DNA from: Chaenocephalus aceratus
Lineage: Eukaryota; Chordata; Actinopteri; Perciformes; Channichthyidae
Direction: 5' to 3'
Assembly (NCBI GenBank): GCA_023974075.1
Contig: JAMFTG010000256.1
Location: 16,001 to 80,000, forward strand
Length of the DNA: 64,000 nt
Positions 37,459 through 59,345 of this stretch are shown here, one piece after another. The notes beneath the pieces are model-generated. The model saw nothing but the letters and a program-made list of their open reading frames with translations. It searched no databases and was not told the origin of the DNA. The position numbers were made by a program, and so were the translations under genes. Position 1 is the first letter of the stretch. Every line of letters begins with the position of its first letter.

Positions 37459-38201
37459 TAGAGATGTCCCGATCCGATCACGTGATTTCCAAAAAATCGG
37501 GGATCGGGATTTATTTTTTTATAAAAATTTTTTTTTTTTATTTAATGTTACAAACAAAAATGACCATGTTCACGTCTTAAAGTCATCCTGAGGACTTAGT
37601 TTTGGTTTAAAATTACACAACATCATGTATGTGTTGCTTTCTTTGGGCTTGTTTTCATAGACCTGGTTGCTTATTTCTCTCAAATCTGGCAACAGAGTGG
37701 GCGCAGTGTCTAATAGTAGCAGTAAGCTAACGAGAGGCTACGTTCAGCTGGTGACTCGGGAGTCGGGACAGAGAAAATGTCAGGAGTTTGGAAGTATTAT
37801 GAAATTGAAAGCGAAGGCAGTGTAACAGCCAGATGCAATGTTTGCAAGGCAGAGGTTCCGCGTGGTGGAAAGAACAGAGTTACGTTCAACACGACCAATC
37901 TAATACGCTACCTGAGAAACAAACACCAACAACAACACGACGAGTACACAGCGGCCACTCGGGTAATGGCACTGAAACAACCGACACTTTCAGAGACTTT
38001 CAAAAGGATAGAGAAACTGCCCCAGAACAGCCAAGATAGCTGAATTCATCGCGTTGGATGACGAGCCGTTATCTGTTACCTTTTTTTTCTCTTAATGCAT
38101 TGCATAAAGATCGGATCGGGAACAATCGGTATCGGCAGATTGTCAAAATCAAATGATCGGAATCGGATCGGGAGCAAAAAAAGGTGATCGGGACATCCCT
38201 A
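37459..38201 (+). mobile_element. hAT element with BED zinc finger remnant
   Basis: The termini TAGAGATGTCCCGATC and GATCGGGACATCCCTA are inverted repeats. The perfect 8-bp duplication GTTTCCAT lies at 37451-37458 and 38202-38209. The element is 743 bp, so the transposase core is deleted and only the BED finger frame is left. It sits in a repeat that begins CATACTTGCCTACCCTCCCG at 37283. Confidence 0.94.
37777..38043 (+). pseudogene. BED zinc finger N-terminus of hAT transposase
   Basis: 88 residues. SGVWKYYEIESEGSVTARCN then VCKAEVPRGG and TNLIRYLRNKHQQQH give the BED layout: aromatic start, CxxC (CNVC), then NLIRYLRNKH with the histidines. A linker LKQPTLSETF follows, as in ZBED-type hAT transposases. 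The frame stops where the catalytic domain should begin. Translation start at the ATG 37777 is plausible. Confidence 0.85.
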
Positions 38202-39924
38202 GTTTCCATGGTAGTGCGTCTCTTTAGCAGCGCGCGCAACTCAAAGTTTGAGAGGGTGAGGAAGATGAAAACTGAACAAGAATCCACAACTCCACCCTCT
38301 GCGCACTCCTTTCCTGTAAAATACAGGTCCAGCCCACACATATGCTCCATGGTGCTACAGGCATTGCACTTACAACTACAATAAGCATGTAAATGTTAAT
38401 CTACAGCTCCGGCGATCCACTAGCACCAGAGTCTCCACCTGCAGACGCAGCCATCCTCGACAACTACTGTAGCGTCACCTTGGATACGAGTCCAAACAAC
38501 TCACAGACACACAGGCCAGGGCGCTGACAGGGCGCCCTTTGAGCATCAGATCTGACGACGCTGATTGGCTGAAATTATGTTTCGGCGGCATAGTATAGAG
38601 ATAGCAACAGTCAGCTTGTTGGCTGCTGCTGCTCTGGCTGAGGGCTCCTTTCTACCGCCCGGACGAGAGAGGGTAATGATACACGCTGCGGCCAGGCAGG
38701 AAACATGTGACTTATCAGTAACTTTAGACATCGTAAAACTATTTTAAACGAGATTTTATTGTAGATTATACATTTTACTGATACCAACTATATACTATTT
38801 ACCTTGTTCATTAAAAATAAAAAATATATATTTTTTTTTTTAAATATATATATATATATATATTTTTTTTAATGACAATCAAACATGTGGGAAGAGGGGG
38901 GGCGGCGTCCCTATGGGCCGGCCGCCACTGGTGTAGTGTCTTCGGCCATCCTAAACTTAGATTTTTTTTTCTGATTTGATATCGCATTAATACCATGCAC
39001 TGCGGCTAAAACATCCAATCAGCAAGCTTAAACCATAGCTGAGGATCTTGGGTAATCAGTTCAGTGGCTGTGTATTGCAATGATGCTCGAAATGTCCCTT
39101 ATAGGCCTACGTCTGTTTCCGGTTATTTTTATTTTGAAATTCAGTTCCTGACGGACGCCAAAAAAGCCCGAGATTATGCAATCAAACAAATAAATAAAAA
39201 CAAGGATAATTGTGTGTTATTGGTGAATAAATAACAGTGTGTTATTTAGAAAAGAATAACAAATTAGAAAGAAAAAAAGATTAAAAAAAATACATATTTC
39301 AGTATTCTGAGGCTCTGAGCCCCATTTCTTTTCCTCACAGACGACAAAAAAAGTCCGACATTATACGATTTAAAATAAAAACAATAATTGTGGCTTGATA
39401 TTGAGTAAGAACATTTTTATGAACCCCACAGCTTCCGGTGATCCAAGACCCGAACGAACAAAAGACGTGCTGCAGGCACGAAACATATTACCAATAGAAA
39501 TACATTGCTTTTAAAATCGTTCTGTGTGACACGAAAAAAAGGGGGAAATCGTGGTAGTGAACACGAATCAATAGATTAAATGTTGTGACTATAACACGAA
39601 ATGCCGGGAGACTGGGTTGAACCTGTATCTGCTCCGTCCAAACTCACAACAACGTCCTAAAGACAGAATTAAAAGCAGCGACTGTATTCGCCATGACACA
39701 GACAGTCTGTGGTTTGTAGTTGTTTAACTTTTGTCCAGTTTCTGAACAGATATGAGGAGCTGTGAGGAGTTGATTAAAGAGACTCTCGTACCCATAATTC
39801 CCAAACCCTACACTCCATCATTTTTCATGGAAAACATAGAAAAACCTCTCCTATGTTAAAAAATATTAAACAAAATGCCTCTTGAGGGCATGAAGAGACA
39901 GCAACTTGTCAAAAAGTCCACATA

Positions 39925-40110
39925 TACCCCCAAAAAACATATATCAGTTCATTGGGGTTCCCTGATGCTCACTTTCTGGTAATTTTTTTGTAGGAGCCAT
40001 AGTTTTTGAACATGTGGCAAAATTGTCAGATATAATCCTCAATTCATTCTTACTGGGACTCTGCAGTTGGTTACCATGGTGTTGCTGGGCAGATTGGGTC
40101 CAAACATCTG
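39925..40110 (+). repeat. Dispersed repeat adjoining a CA tract (copy 1)
   Basis: ATATCAGTTCATTGGGGTTC through TTGCTGGGCAGATTGG matches 53024-53181 closely and in the same orientation. Both copies lead into a CA microsatellite, here after about 90 bp. Confidence 0.85.
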
Positions 40111-40188
40111 AGTGACATCATCTAATCAGAGCAGACATGCCCACAGACAGACTGGTACACACTCACACTGGATGTTTATATGTTCACA

Positions 40189-40309
<121 letters not shown>

Positions 40310-40441
40310 CATACAGTTGAATGTTGGAGCTTCACTGTGCACTGCTGAATGATGTATGTGCAGAGTTCGACCCTTGAAGGCTGTTTCTTCTGCTCTGGAA
40401 TGGAACATATTTGTTACATCCAAGCCTGACCACAGTGGTGG

Positions 40442-40816
40442 ACCAGTATCCTGAATTAAACCAAATGTCACTGAAGGTGCAGCTTGAAGCTCCAGTACCC
40501 ATTAAAATACAATTCAGAGGCCGCAGCTATTCCGAGGAGTCAGTTGCCTGAAGTCCGTGGCCTTTTCGACCAAGTAGAAGCCCTTATACGCCATCTTATG
40601 GTTGTTCCTGCAGCCTCTTCTGAAGCAGAGAGGAGCTTCAGTGCTCAGAGGAGGTTGAAGACCTTGCTGAGAAGTACAATGATGCAAATTCGCAATAACA
40701 ATGTAGCAGTCTGTCACATTCACAAGGAATTGCTGGATAAAGTCAGCAGGGAAAATATTTGCCAGGAGTGTATCCTTTGCGAATGAGTACAGGAGGCATG
40801 TGTTTGGTTCTTTTAG
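40442..40816 (+). pseudogene. hAT transposase C-terminus (dimerisation domain)
   Basis: In one frame the start reads QYPELNQMSLKVQLEAPVPI. A second frame gives LPEVRGLFDQVEALIRHLMV, PAASSEAERSFSAQRRLKTL and RNNNVAVCHIHKELLDK, the conserved hAT C-terminal dimerisation region. After another frame change it ends RRHVFGSF before a TAG at 40814. It continues the transposase broken at 32346. A hAT-like right terminus (AAAGTTACACCCCTG) lies at 41365-41379. Confidence 0.88.
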
Positions 40817-41364
40817 CTGAGAAGAGCAGAGAGGACAGTAAAGGATACATGGAGAGATGGGATTGAACGGATAGATTGAGGACGATAAAACATTTTCTTT
40901 ATATTAAAACTTTGATTATCTGTTGTTTCCTTCGACCTAAGCCATTATATTACGTTTTTCTATTTTTACCTGTTTTTGGTTTGTCTGGTCATAATTTTGA
41001 ATAATATTTTATGTTACCATAAATAAAAGAAGAAGAAAAAAACAAAGTGGAAATTGAACCTCACATTATTTTAATTTTAATTCTGAAAATGTTTGACTTT
41101 ATGAAATGATTATCTCCAGTGTTGGCTATCGGCCCCTATATTAAACAATTAAGAAAGTAAGACAGCTTTTCCTTATACATATTTTAGTATTTTTCTTTCT
41201 GGCAGAATCTATCTTTATGGCCAACTCAATTTTTGCCTGTATTTTGTATCACCATAGTCCCTAAATGTTTGTAGAAAAGCAGGAAATGGGATTCATATCG
41301 AGAAATGTTTTATTGGGGAGAGCCCCCAGACTCCCTGTTTTGTGTCCCCCCTACTTCTCAAACC

Positions 41365-41379
41365 AAAGTTACACCCCTG
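41365..41379. mobile_element. Right terminus of the split hAT element
   Basis: AAAGTTACACCCCTG is the inverse of a CAGGGGTGTAACTTT-type hAT end and follows the transposase C-terminus by 0.55 kb. The matching left terminus was not found upstream of 31.4 kb, so the duplication could not be checked. Confidence 0.6.
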
Positions 41380-41787
41380 CATAGGCATGAATTGCACCCC
41401 CAGTTGAATGCACCCTCTATCCAAAAAAGAGAACGGAGCGAAAAATACAAACAACAAATTGTGTCAGGTGCGCGTGACCTGCCCCGCTGCGTGTGCATCA
41501 TTTCCAAAGTGCTTCCACAGCAGTGACAAACATTTGTGGATATGAAAATGGTTTAAAGCAAACCATCACTAAACGCCTGCAACACTGCATCTACTGCAGA
41601 CAATAGCAAACAGGTCAGATGGGGACATCACGTTACCCTCCGTCGTGGACACTCAGTCAGCAGTCTTCGTCGCCCGAAACACTGCAGCCCCTCGGCGACC
41701 CGCAGGTGCCAGGAGACAGAGCCTGCCCAGGTATATCTAAACAAGTACTCGTCTGTACAGTGGGTAAGGCGGTCATTTTGTAGCTCG

Positions 41788-42005
41788 TGCTATAAAATAG
41801 ACAATGTCTAGAATATTCATGTCTAATACTGCTGAACCCCCTGTAATCTCAGATGCACCCCAAGTATTTTTGTTCTGGAAACCGGGCCAAAATACAAGAT
41901 GCACTGTGAACACCTGTTCCAATCGATGCCTGTTGTCCACACCATATTTGGCAACGGTCCATATTTAACCTCGCTGCGTAAGCAATACGCCAGATTGTAT
42001 ATAAG
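41788..42005 (+). promoter_or_regulatory. Muscle-type promoter of the myosin gene
   Basis: A TATATAAG box at 41998-42005 precedes the first exon. Upstream are a perfect CArG box CCATATTTGG (41942-41951), a second CArG-like CCATATTTAA (about 41959), an E-box CACCTG (41911-41916) and an A/T-rich MEF2-like CTATAAAATAG (41790-41800). SRF, MyoD-family and MEF2 sites are the known inputs of sarcomeric myosin promoters; use of these particular sites is inferred from sequence. Confidence 0.75.
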
Positions 42006-42027
42006 GGGCCCCCAACAGGACAGAGGC

Positions 42028-42063
42028 GGTGTGGTGGAAGACTTTTGGAGACTTCAGCTTGTG
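42028..42063 (+). other. Myosin 5' UTR exon 1
   Basis: Starts about 25-30 bp downstream of the TATA box and ends at the donor GTAGGC (42064). The start is estimated from TATA spacing. Non-coding first exons are usual in vertebrate sarcomeric myosin heavy chain genes. Confidence 0.6.
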
Positions 42064-42198
42064 GTAGGCTTACTTTCTGCTGTATACAATTTCAATGCAT
42101 TCTGTATTTTCTCAATGTGTTTAAAATATAAATTCATTGTAAAAAAATATCATGAACAATTTTGTTGATTTAAGACCAATATGATATCTTCTCAACAG

Positions 42199-42239
42199 GA
42201 TTGTGGAATATTTCTGACTTTTCAATAAGAGTGGAACAG
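42199..42239 (+). other. Myosin 5' UTR exon 2
   Basis: 41 bp between the acceptor TTCTCAACAG and the donor GTATGA. It contains no ATG. The next exon begins at 42722 with a short leader and a good Kozak context, GCCACCATGA. Confidence 0.75.
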
Positions 42240-42736
42240 GTATGAACATATTACTACATTACATTTGTAAATATATTTTATTCCGTCAATCTAAGTTAGA
42301 AAAACGTTTTAATGAGCTAATTACTTTTAACTCCATACTGGAATGTGTTCTGGTGCACAGGAAAATAATTGGACTGTTACCAATCCACATTTCAGTTTAC
42401 TTCTTACCTCTGAGAGCAAAGCAGCTGACCCCCACACTGCTTCCTGGGCCCTGTATAGTATCTGCCCACTGCTTCTAATACTAGGATGGGTTAAATTCAA
42501 AGACTACATTTCACTGAGTGGTGCTGTGCACATTTGTGTGACGATTTAACGAGAATTTGATTTGAATCCTTTCATTTCAATTTCAAGGACAATTCTATTT
42601 AATGGGGATATGTTTCTTTTTCTTTGATGACAGACATTCTGGGCTGTTGAAATCAAATTGATTGAAAACATTAAAATAAGTAAGATTAATAAGATTTATC
42701 TTACTTGTGTGTACTTCACAGAAATAAACTGCCACC

Positions 42737-52923
<10,187 letters not shown>

Positions 52924-52979
52924 AGCACTTGAGTTTATTGGCTGTTTCTAATCATATAATACGATGTGAAATATACCAC

Positions 52980-52985
52980 AATAAA
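52980..52985 (+). terminator. Myosin poly(A) signal
   Basis: AATAAA lies 57 bp past the stop codon. The short 3' UTR is normal for fish fast myosin genes. A dispersed repeat begins about 40 bp further on. Confidence 0.8.
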
Positions 52986-53023
52986 CGTTTTGATCTTCAA
53001 TGGAATCTTCTTCTTCTTCTTAC

Positions 53024-53180
53024 AATATATCAGTTCATTGGGGTTCACTGATGCTCACAGTCCTGGTAATTTCTTTGTAGGAGCCATATTTTTGAACATG
53101 TGGCAACATTGTCAGATATAATCCTCATACATTCTAAATTCAGTTCTGCAGTTGGTTACCATGGTGTTGCTGGGCAGATT

Positions 53181-53182
<2 letters not shown>
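53024..53182 (+). repeat. Dispersed repeat adjoining a CA tract (copy 2)
   Basis: Same orientation and close match to 39943-40105, leading directly into the CA tract. It places a repeat boundary immediately after the myosin 3' end. Confidence 0.85.
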
Positions 53183-53238
<56 letters not shown>

Positions 53239-53245
53239 CACACCA

Positions 53246-53292
<47 letters not shown>

Positions 53293-53297
53293 ACACA
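53183..53297. repeat. (CA)n microsatellite with CCA interruptions
   Basis: CA dinucleotides broken by several ACCAC steps. Confidence 0.95.
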
Positions 53298-53389
53298 ACA
53301 CAGACATTTTACCAAAAGCAGCTAACATTTTAAAATGTAAGAGGTTTATTCTCCTTCAAAACAATGGAAAGGCTCTCCTTTCGCAGCAC

Positions 53390-54240
53390 ATCTCCGTGGG
53401 AAACCTTTGATCTCTGGGCTTACACACACAGGTGTTTCATAACGTTGTCGCCTCAAACACAAACAAAAAGACTGTCTCAGCCTATTATTTTCTGTCTGAT
53501 GGAGACTTCATAATGACTTCATCACGTTCCACATATTTTATGTATTATTGGTGACGTTTGGTTTTAGTTCAAAATTTTGCAGTTAAAATATTCTGATGCT
53601 CTTCAAAGCGTTTTTACTTTATTTTCTCTTCTTAATACACATTTATTCACTACTACTTACATTTAATATTTAACTCCTTCAGCCTACTTTCAGCTACAGA
53701 AACAATTCAACTATTAACTTATTCAGCTATTTCAGGACATTGAGGCATTTTGTTGTTTATACCTTTTTTAAACCTTTTCTTTTAAATATTAAGCTTCTTC
53801 ACTATTTTTCCTACTCTTCAGTTTTGACATTTCACTTTCAAGTTTTCAAACAAATTCCTTGCAATGCATTTGAGCTGTAACAATTTTGATTCAAATCATT
53901 TCACTTTTCTGCATTTCTCCGCTAAGTTCAGCAACACACTTACTTGGTTTCTGTAGCTAAAAGCAGCTACAGAGACCATTCAACTAATACAATATTCAGC
54001 CTTTTCTGCATTTTCAGCTAAATTCAGCCACAAATGTTCACAGTTACAGCATTAGCACGCATTTTCAGCAGAAATGCATTTTCTAGTTTCAACCAATATT
54101 TTGGCTCTCAATAACTTCAGCATACTTTCAGCTACATAAACCATTCAAATATCAAACTATTCAGCCTGTTCAGCACATGATGGGAAACTTTCAACTTTTT
54201 CAAAATATTCTATACTTTTTGAAATATTCAGCTTTTTAAA
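53390..54240 (+). repeat. TTCAGCT-rich dispersed repeat, forward copy
   Basis: Contains many TTTTCAGCTAAATTCAGCC-type segments. Its reverse complement recurs at 63050-63430 and 63901-64000. It shows no coding signal. Confidence 0.75.
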
Positions 54241-54469
54241 CTCTTTTTTTAACATGGAACTCAAAGGGAAGAACCTTCAAATCCTCTGTAAGTACACCAT
54301 GGGCCAAGTGCTTCTCCTTCCACATACCTTCAGTTAGAGACTTCATTCCAACTTTAAAATGATCACAAGACATTAGGCTATACAACTTGTATTCAGATCT
54401 TTGATATCTTTTACAGTTTTGACTTATCAACGTTTAAGTTTTGGTAAATTTCAGGCGTGACATTGTCAC

Positions 54470-54665
54470 TTATGGCGCATCTCCACAACAGCGCGGAGCG
54501 TGGTTTAAGCGTGGCGTGCCATGCTCGGCCCGTTTTTGGTTGCTTTTCCACTAGGCGTAGTTCAGGCTAGCGGGTACTTTTTCACAGTTTTCTGGCTCTC
54601 CAAAATCGAAGTTCTTTCCGGGCCAACAACCGGGCTGAGTGTGCTAAACTAGTGAGAGAATCGCT
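54470..54665 (+). repeat. GCGCATTTCCAC-type MITE fragment, copy 1
   Basis: TGGCGCATCTCCACAACAGC ... TGCTAAACTAGTGAGAGAATCGCT matches 60445-60655. This is a short GC-richer repeat; termini were not resolved. A hAT-like start (TAGGGCTGAACGATAT) follows at 54672. Confidence 0.6.
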
Positions 54666-54789
54666 GGCAACTAGGGCTGAACGATATACCGTGTCATGGC
54701 GATAACCGCGATATGCGCATGCGCAATATTCACACCGCAGGGAAGTGCGGTAAAAACAGAATTCAAAATATAGATACCCTTATTACTTA

Positions 54790-55110
54790 TCGAAACTGCA
54801 CATACAATATATCCGATTAAAGTTGAGACTCCACAGATTATTTAAGTATAGTATCTAAGCGATCCGATCTCGCGACAGGGGAAGCAAACAGAAATCACAA
54901 CACGTACCTTTTACGGAGCTTTTACGGGAGATTGTCTCACCGTAGCTGTCAATCTGATCAAAAGATGTGTTCAATGGCATTAAAACGAGAAAAAACGCGG
55001 CTGAATCGGTTGATCCATAGGTTAATAATGTATCTGTGGCTTTGAAGCAATTGTTTATAATCCATAATTCCATTTTTATGTGAAAATCGGAGCACAAAAG
55101 TTAGCTGCTA
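54790..55110 (-). repeat. Repeat shared with the 16.4-kb hAT interior and the THAP element
   Basis: The reverse complement matches 16445-16760 over several hundred bases, including ATTATGGATTATAAA, GATTCAGCCGCGTTTTTTCT and the GCCATTGAACACATCTTTTGATCAGATTGACAG stretch. Related pieces occur at 58690-58840, 59580-59820 and 61250-61420. Confidence 0.8.
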
Positions 55111-55145
55111 ATGGTAGCCACCAGAGTGTATGCAGCTTCCGGTTT

Positions 55146-55775
55146 TGGTTCGTGTTCACCAACACGATTTCCCCCCTTTTTTTCGTGTTGCACAGCACGA
55201 TTTTAAAATGAATGTATTCTACTGGTAATGTGTTTCGTGCCTGCAGCACGTCTTTTTCTCCGGTCGGGTCATGGAAGACCGGAAGCTGTGTGGTTCATAA
55301 AAACATGTTCTTACTCAATATCAAGCCACAATTATTGCTTTATTTTAAATCGTATAATTTCGGACTTTTGTTGCCGTCCGTGAGGAAAATAAATGGGGCT
55401 CAGTCAGAGCCTCAGAATATTGAAATCTGTATTTTTTTCCTTCTAATTTGTTATTCTTTTCAAAAATAAACACACTGTTATTTACTCACCAATAACACAC
55501 AATTATCCTTGCTTTTATTTATTGCTTTAATTCCATAATCTCGGGCTTTTTTGGCATCCGTCAGGAACTGAATTTCAAAATAAAAATAACCGGAAACAGA
55601 CGTAGGCCTATAAGGGACATTTCGAGCATCATCGAGTTTAGGATGGCCGGAGACACTACACGACCCATAATCCCAGCTATCGTTTAGGACTACAGTCCCC
55701 GTGAGTAAACTTCAAATCGGGATTGGATGTTGGAGTGGCAGTGCGCCAAGGTTACGGAATCGAAACTGGATCGAA
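55146..55775 (+). repeat. Long-TIR family, left arm of element II
   Basis: TTCGTGTTCACCAACACGAT onward matches the left TIR of element I (32860-33420) and the inverse of 62250-62900. The terminal CAACCCAGTCTC is missing here, so this arm is truncated at its outer end. The inner part carries a GGCGCACTGCC-type extension shared only with the right arm of element II. Confidence 0.82.
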
Positions 55776-56039
55776 CGCCAACAATGTCTAACAATGAAGA
55801 CAATAAAGATGAATACTTGATTCAAAAATACATATATTATTGAAATAACTTAAATTGTTTACAAAACTAACATTGCTTTTTATTCAAATTAAATAAATAA
55901 TATTTCACATCAAAAGAAACAACAGTGTTTTAACAAATCGTATTAAATAATGTGATGACAGAACTGTAAACAGAATAGCTGAAACTTTAACAAACTAAAT
56001 AACTCTGTTACCTCTAATCATTATGTTTGTATAATGTAG

Positions 56040-56402
56040 TTAGCTCCGTGTGTTGCTGCTAGCATACATAACACCTGACGTGGAAACGTTACTCGTGGAC
56101 GCGGCTACAGAGCTACTAGAAAGACAGTCGAACCCGGTGCATTCCTCCGTCTGGATGTGGAGCACTTTTGCTAAATGTTTAGGCAAATTGCTCGTGTTAC
56201 CGCCCTTACATGCTAAACTCTTATTCCCCTTTTGGCAACGAGCATTCTCCACATCGAGACGGGTAAAGTTTAACCACCTCGGAGCGCGTTCTCTCCGCCA
56301 TCTCCCACGTGTGTGTGTTGCTGCATGTTGCAGCTGCCCGTGTGTAAACTGCCCCGCCCCCTCGCAAGCTGGCGGGGGAGAGAAAGATCGAAAATACATC
56401 AT
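56040..56402 (-). pseudogene. BED zinc finger remnant of a hAT transposase
   Basis: The minus-strand frame reads RWLNFTRLDVENARCQKGNK, SLACKGGNTSNLPKHL and HIQTEECTGF, the ZBED/hAT N-terminal pattern. The second zinc-binding Cys of the CxxC pair is absent (CQKG), so the finger is probably defective. A hAT-like terminus (inverse TAGGCGTGCAACAACTAATC) lies at about 56659 upstream on this strand. The opposite end was not found. Confidence 0.7.
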
Positions 56403-57275
56403 AGACGCATTTGTTTGTCTTTTTGCATATTAGAAACGAGTTGGTGACACTGAGACTGCGATATAATGTCTTTGTAGCAATAATACATGACATATATTTT
56501 TTAAATGTCTCCAGTACCGATAAAAAGACCAATAACGTTGGGGCTTAACGGGGCGTAAAACACACGTGATGACGTCACCAACGAATCGACGACTGAATTA
56601 GTTGGCAACTAATTTGGTAATCGATTTTAATCGATTAAGTCGATTAGTTGTTGCACGCCTATTTACAAATCACTTCATACTGTTGCATTTCTTACGGTTA
56701 TTGAATACAATTATATAAAAATAATCTCTGCATTGTTTAGTTAGTTCTAAGTGGTGCAGTTTGAGAATGTACAATTGGCCCAGTCTCCTCTGATGTTACA
56801 CTGCAACCTGCCTGTGAGACAGAGTCCAACCACACATGTCCAACACATAGGACATAACCTAATAATAATAATAATAATAATGACACATTAGATGTATAGC
56901 CTATAGGCCTAGCACTTTTCTACAACTCAAAGACGCTTGCACGCTTACACATGTCCTGCAATACACATGCTGCAGCTGCCCAGCTGCTCACTGTTTGTAA
57001 AAGTAAATAAATAGTATTTTCATTTCAATAATGTACTTTCTTTACCCTGCTTCATAAACAATACTGACATCCCTGTGCTCCTCCGAGTCTGGGGTCCGGG
57101 ATGTGAGGACAGCGCGAGGACACAGACAGGGAGGCTGCTTCACTTCATAAAGGAAATGGTGGTCAATATTAACAACATAGGAGTTAAAAACACTTAATAA
57201 CCTGCATTACGTGTTAGAGAAAGAACATAAGAAAGTTTGACAAAGATGAGGCTGTTAAACGGGCAGCGGATCCGC

Positions 57276-57282
<7 letters not shown>

Positions 57283-57360
<78 letters not shown>
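57283..57360. repeat. (GA)n microsatellite
   Basis: About 78 bp of GA dinucleotides. Confidence 0.97.
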
Positions 57361-57364
<4 letters not shown>

Positions 57365-58949
57365 ACGCTGAGCTGCAGCGATCAGCTGATACGGAGCATA
57401 GAGAGAGCTGCAGTCCGCGGGGCTCGACGGCCTCGCCTCCTGTCCTCACAACTCTTATTAATCCCGGTACCAGACAATTGTTATTTGTTCCTACTCGGAA
57501 CCGAGTTTTGCTTTCCAACCCTGCCACTGTGCTACACTTCCCGCTCCGCCCCGCCCCCGTCTAACTGTACAGAAAACGGCGAGATGCATTTCCTTAGGAA
57601 TCGACAAGCAGAACCGAAACTAACACTTCTAAACGAACAATGGTGGACACGGACAATTTGCGAATGAGTTCTGCCTTTTGTAAACTGAATGTATCAATAA
57701 TTTGTCAATAAATCAGGCCGAAAAAACGTCACTTGTCCGCCGGACAAGTCAATTGAAAGATCTACTTGTCCGATATTGTAAATAACACGTCCCGGACGGT
57801 GGGACGTGTACTTTTTCGCACACTGCTATGCCACAATTTTAGATGCGGATTTTGTTAACCTCTTAAGCCCTGAGCCTGTTTTTCAGGTTTCAGGCTCGAA
57901 AATGCCACTAACGCAACAAAGACTATATCTTCACTTCTAAAAGGGGTAACTTAATAATCTTTTCTCTCAAAGCAAGGGTACATTTGTGAGTTGGATGTAG
58001 AAGTGTCAGAATCAATATAGATGTTTTTATTTTAAAATAAATTCAGATGGAACACAGTAAAAACATGTAAATTCAAATGTCCGCCTAAAAAAAACCCATT
58101 ACTTATAGTGAAAACCACCCTTGAATGATGGGCAAGTAGACTAAAAGCTTTAGGAATCCAAACTATAACATATAATAAGTACCCTGTATCAAGATTGATG
58201 CAAAACAAGTGCAATTTGACCTTTTTAGAGAGGTTTAGAAAAATAAAGTCCAAGCGGACTCACCTCTGGGTAATTTGGGAACCATCAGTTCCATTTGAAC
58301 TTTTTCACTGTAAAAATCATTGTATTACTTTGAATTATCACTATAGGTATTCATTCCATCCAAATACAACTGTTGTGAAAAAAAATTAAAAAAAATTAAA
58401 CATATAGGCCTACTCTGTTATCCTCTGAGCCTCTGAATTAGCCCAGAGCGAAAAATGCTAACCTATTACTGCACCGAAAATCACTGCTTCTGCTCCCTTA
58501 TTACTTATCCTAGCTGCACATCCAACACATTGTTTATGATCGTAAGACACAGAATATAACGGTGCCCACCTCAACACTGAAAGATATAAACTCGCGACGT
58601 TATCAACAAAAACGTACATCAAAACAAGTGGTGCTAGCGCTAATGCGCTAGGCTAACATGGCTCACCTTCCTCTTTGTCTGGTCTAAACTGGTCTTCAAT
58701 GGCATTAAAACGATAAAAACAATGATGTAGTTAATCCATAGGTTAATATCCAATGTGGCTGTGTCCCCTTTGAAATGTTCTGATAATCTATAAGCAATAA
58801 AACTGCAATTCCGTTATCTGCTGTCCGCTCTGTGCTCTATGCGCTCTGGGTCCTGCAATTCCTGCAATTCCTGCTTCCTTACGTAGTAAACAATAAGTAA
58901 AGTCTCCTGCGTAATGTACTTAAGCTGGCTGGCATTCTTTATAATAATA

Positions 58950-59345
58950 ATAATAATGCATTTTATTTATGGGCGCCTTTCAAAACTCTCAAGGACACCT
59001 TACAGAACATAATTAAAGAAGAGCACACAGTAATACAAGACTTAAAAAATTAAAAACAACAATCAGTTTAGCAGAGATTAAGAAATGGAATATGCCAGTT
59101 TAAAAAGGTGTGTTTTCAGGCTGGATTTGAAGGTTGGGAGTGAGTCCATATTGCGGATGTCTTGTGGGAGAGAGTTCCAGAGACGGGGGGCAGAGTGGCT
59201 GAAGGCTCGTGACCCTATGGTGATCAGGCGGGCAGAAGGTACAATGAGTTGGAAGGCAGAGGAGGATCGGAGAGTACGAGAGGGAGTGTAGATGTGAAGG
59301 AGCTCAGAGAGATATGGAGGTGCAAGAGTGTATACTTTATGCAGG
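58950..59345 (-). pseudogene. LINE reverse transcriptase C-terminus and tail
   Basis: The minus strand reads HKVYTLAPPYLSELLHIYTP, RTLRSSSAFQLIVPSAR, FSHSAPRLWNSLPQDIRNMD and FKSSLKTHLFKLAY, the conserved C-terminal end of L2/Rex-type RTs. An (ATT)n tail follows at about 58950. It is 5'-truncated and inserted within the THAP-bearing TTAA element. Confidence 0.85.

Larger units (their letters stand above)
32806..39619. mobile_element. Long-TIR DNA transposon (element I), superfamily unassigned
   Basis: The left end CAACCCAGTCTCACGGCATT and the inverted right end CAACCCAGTCTCCCGGCATT start terminal inverted repeats of about 600 bp (32806-33420 and 38990-39619). They are flanked by a perfect 7-bp duplication AACCTGT (32799-32805, 39620-39626). 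A second pair of the same arms lies at 55.1 and 63.0 kb. No transposase was recognised inside; later hAT and TTAA insertions fill much of the interior. Confidence 0.8.

Noticed and set aside
35095..38931. Single 3.8-kb hAT using the CAGTGGCGG ends at 35095 and 38931
   Set aside because: A closer inverted partner at 35953 shares more internal sequence with the left end, and the outer pair has no matching duplication.
55863..56667. hAT bounded by a TTTACAAA duplication around the 56-kb BED remnant
   Set aside because: The 8-mer matches, but the left side has no sequence inverse to the right terminus; an AT-rich chance match is likely.
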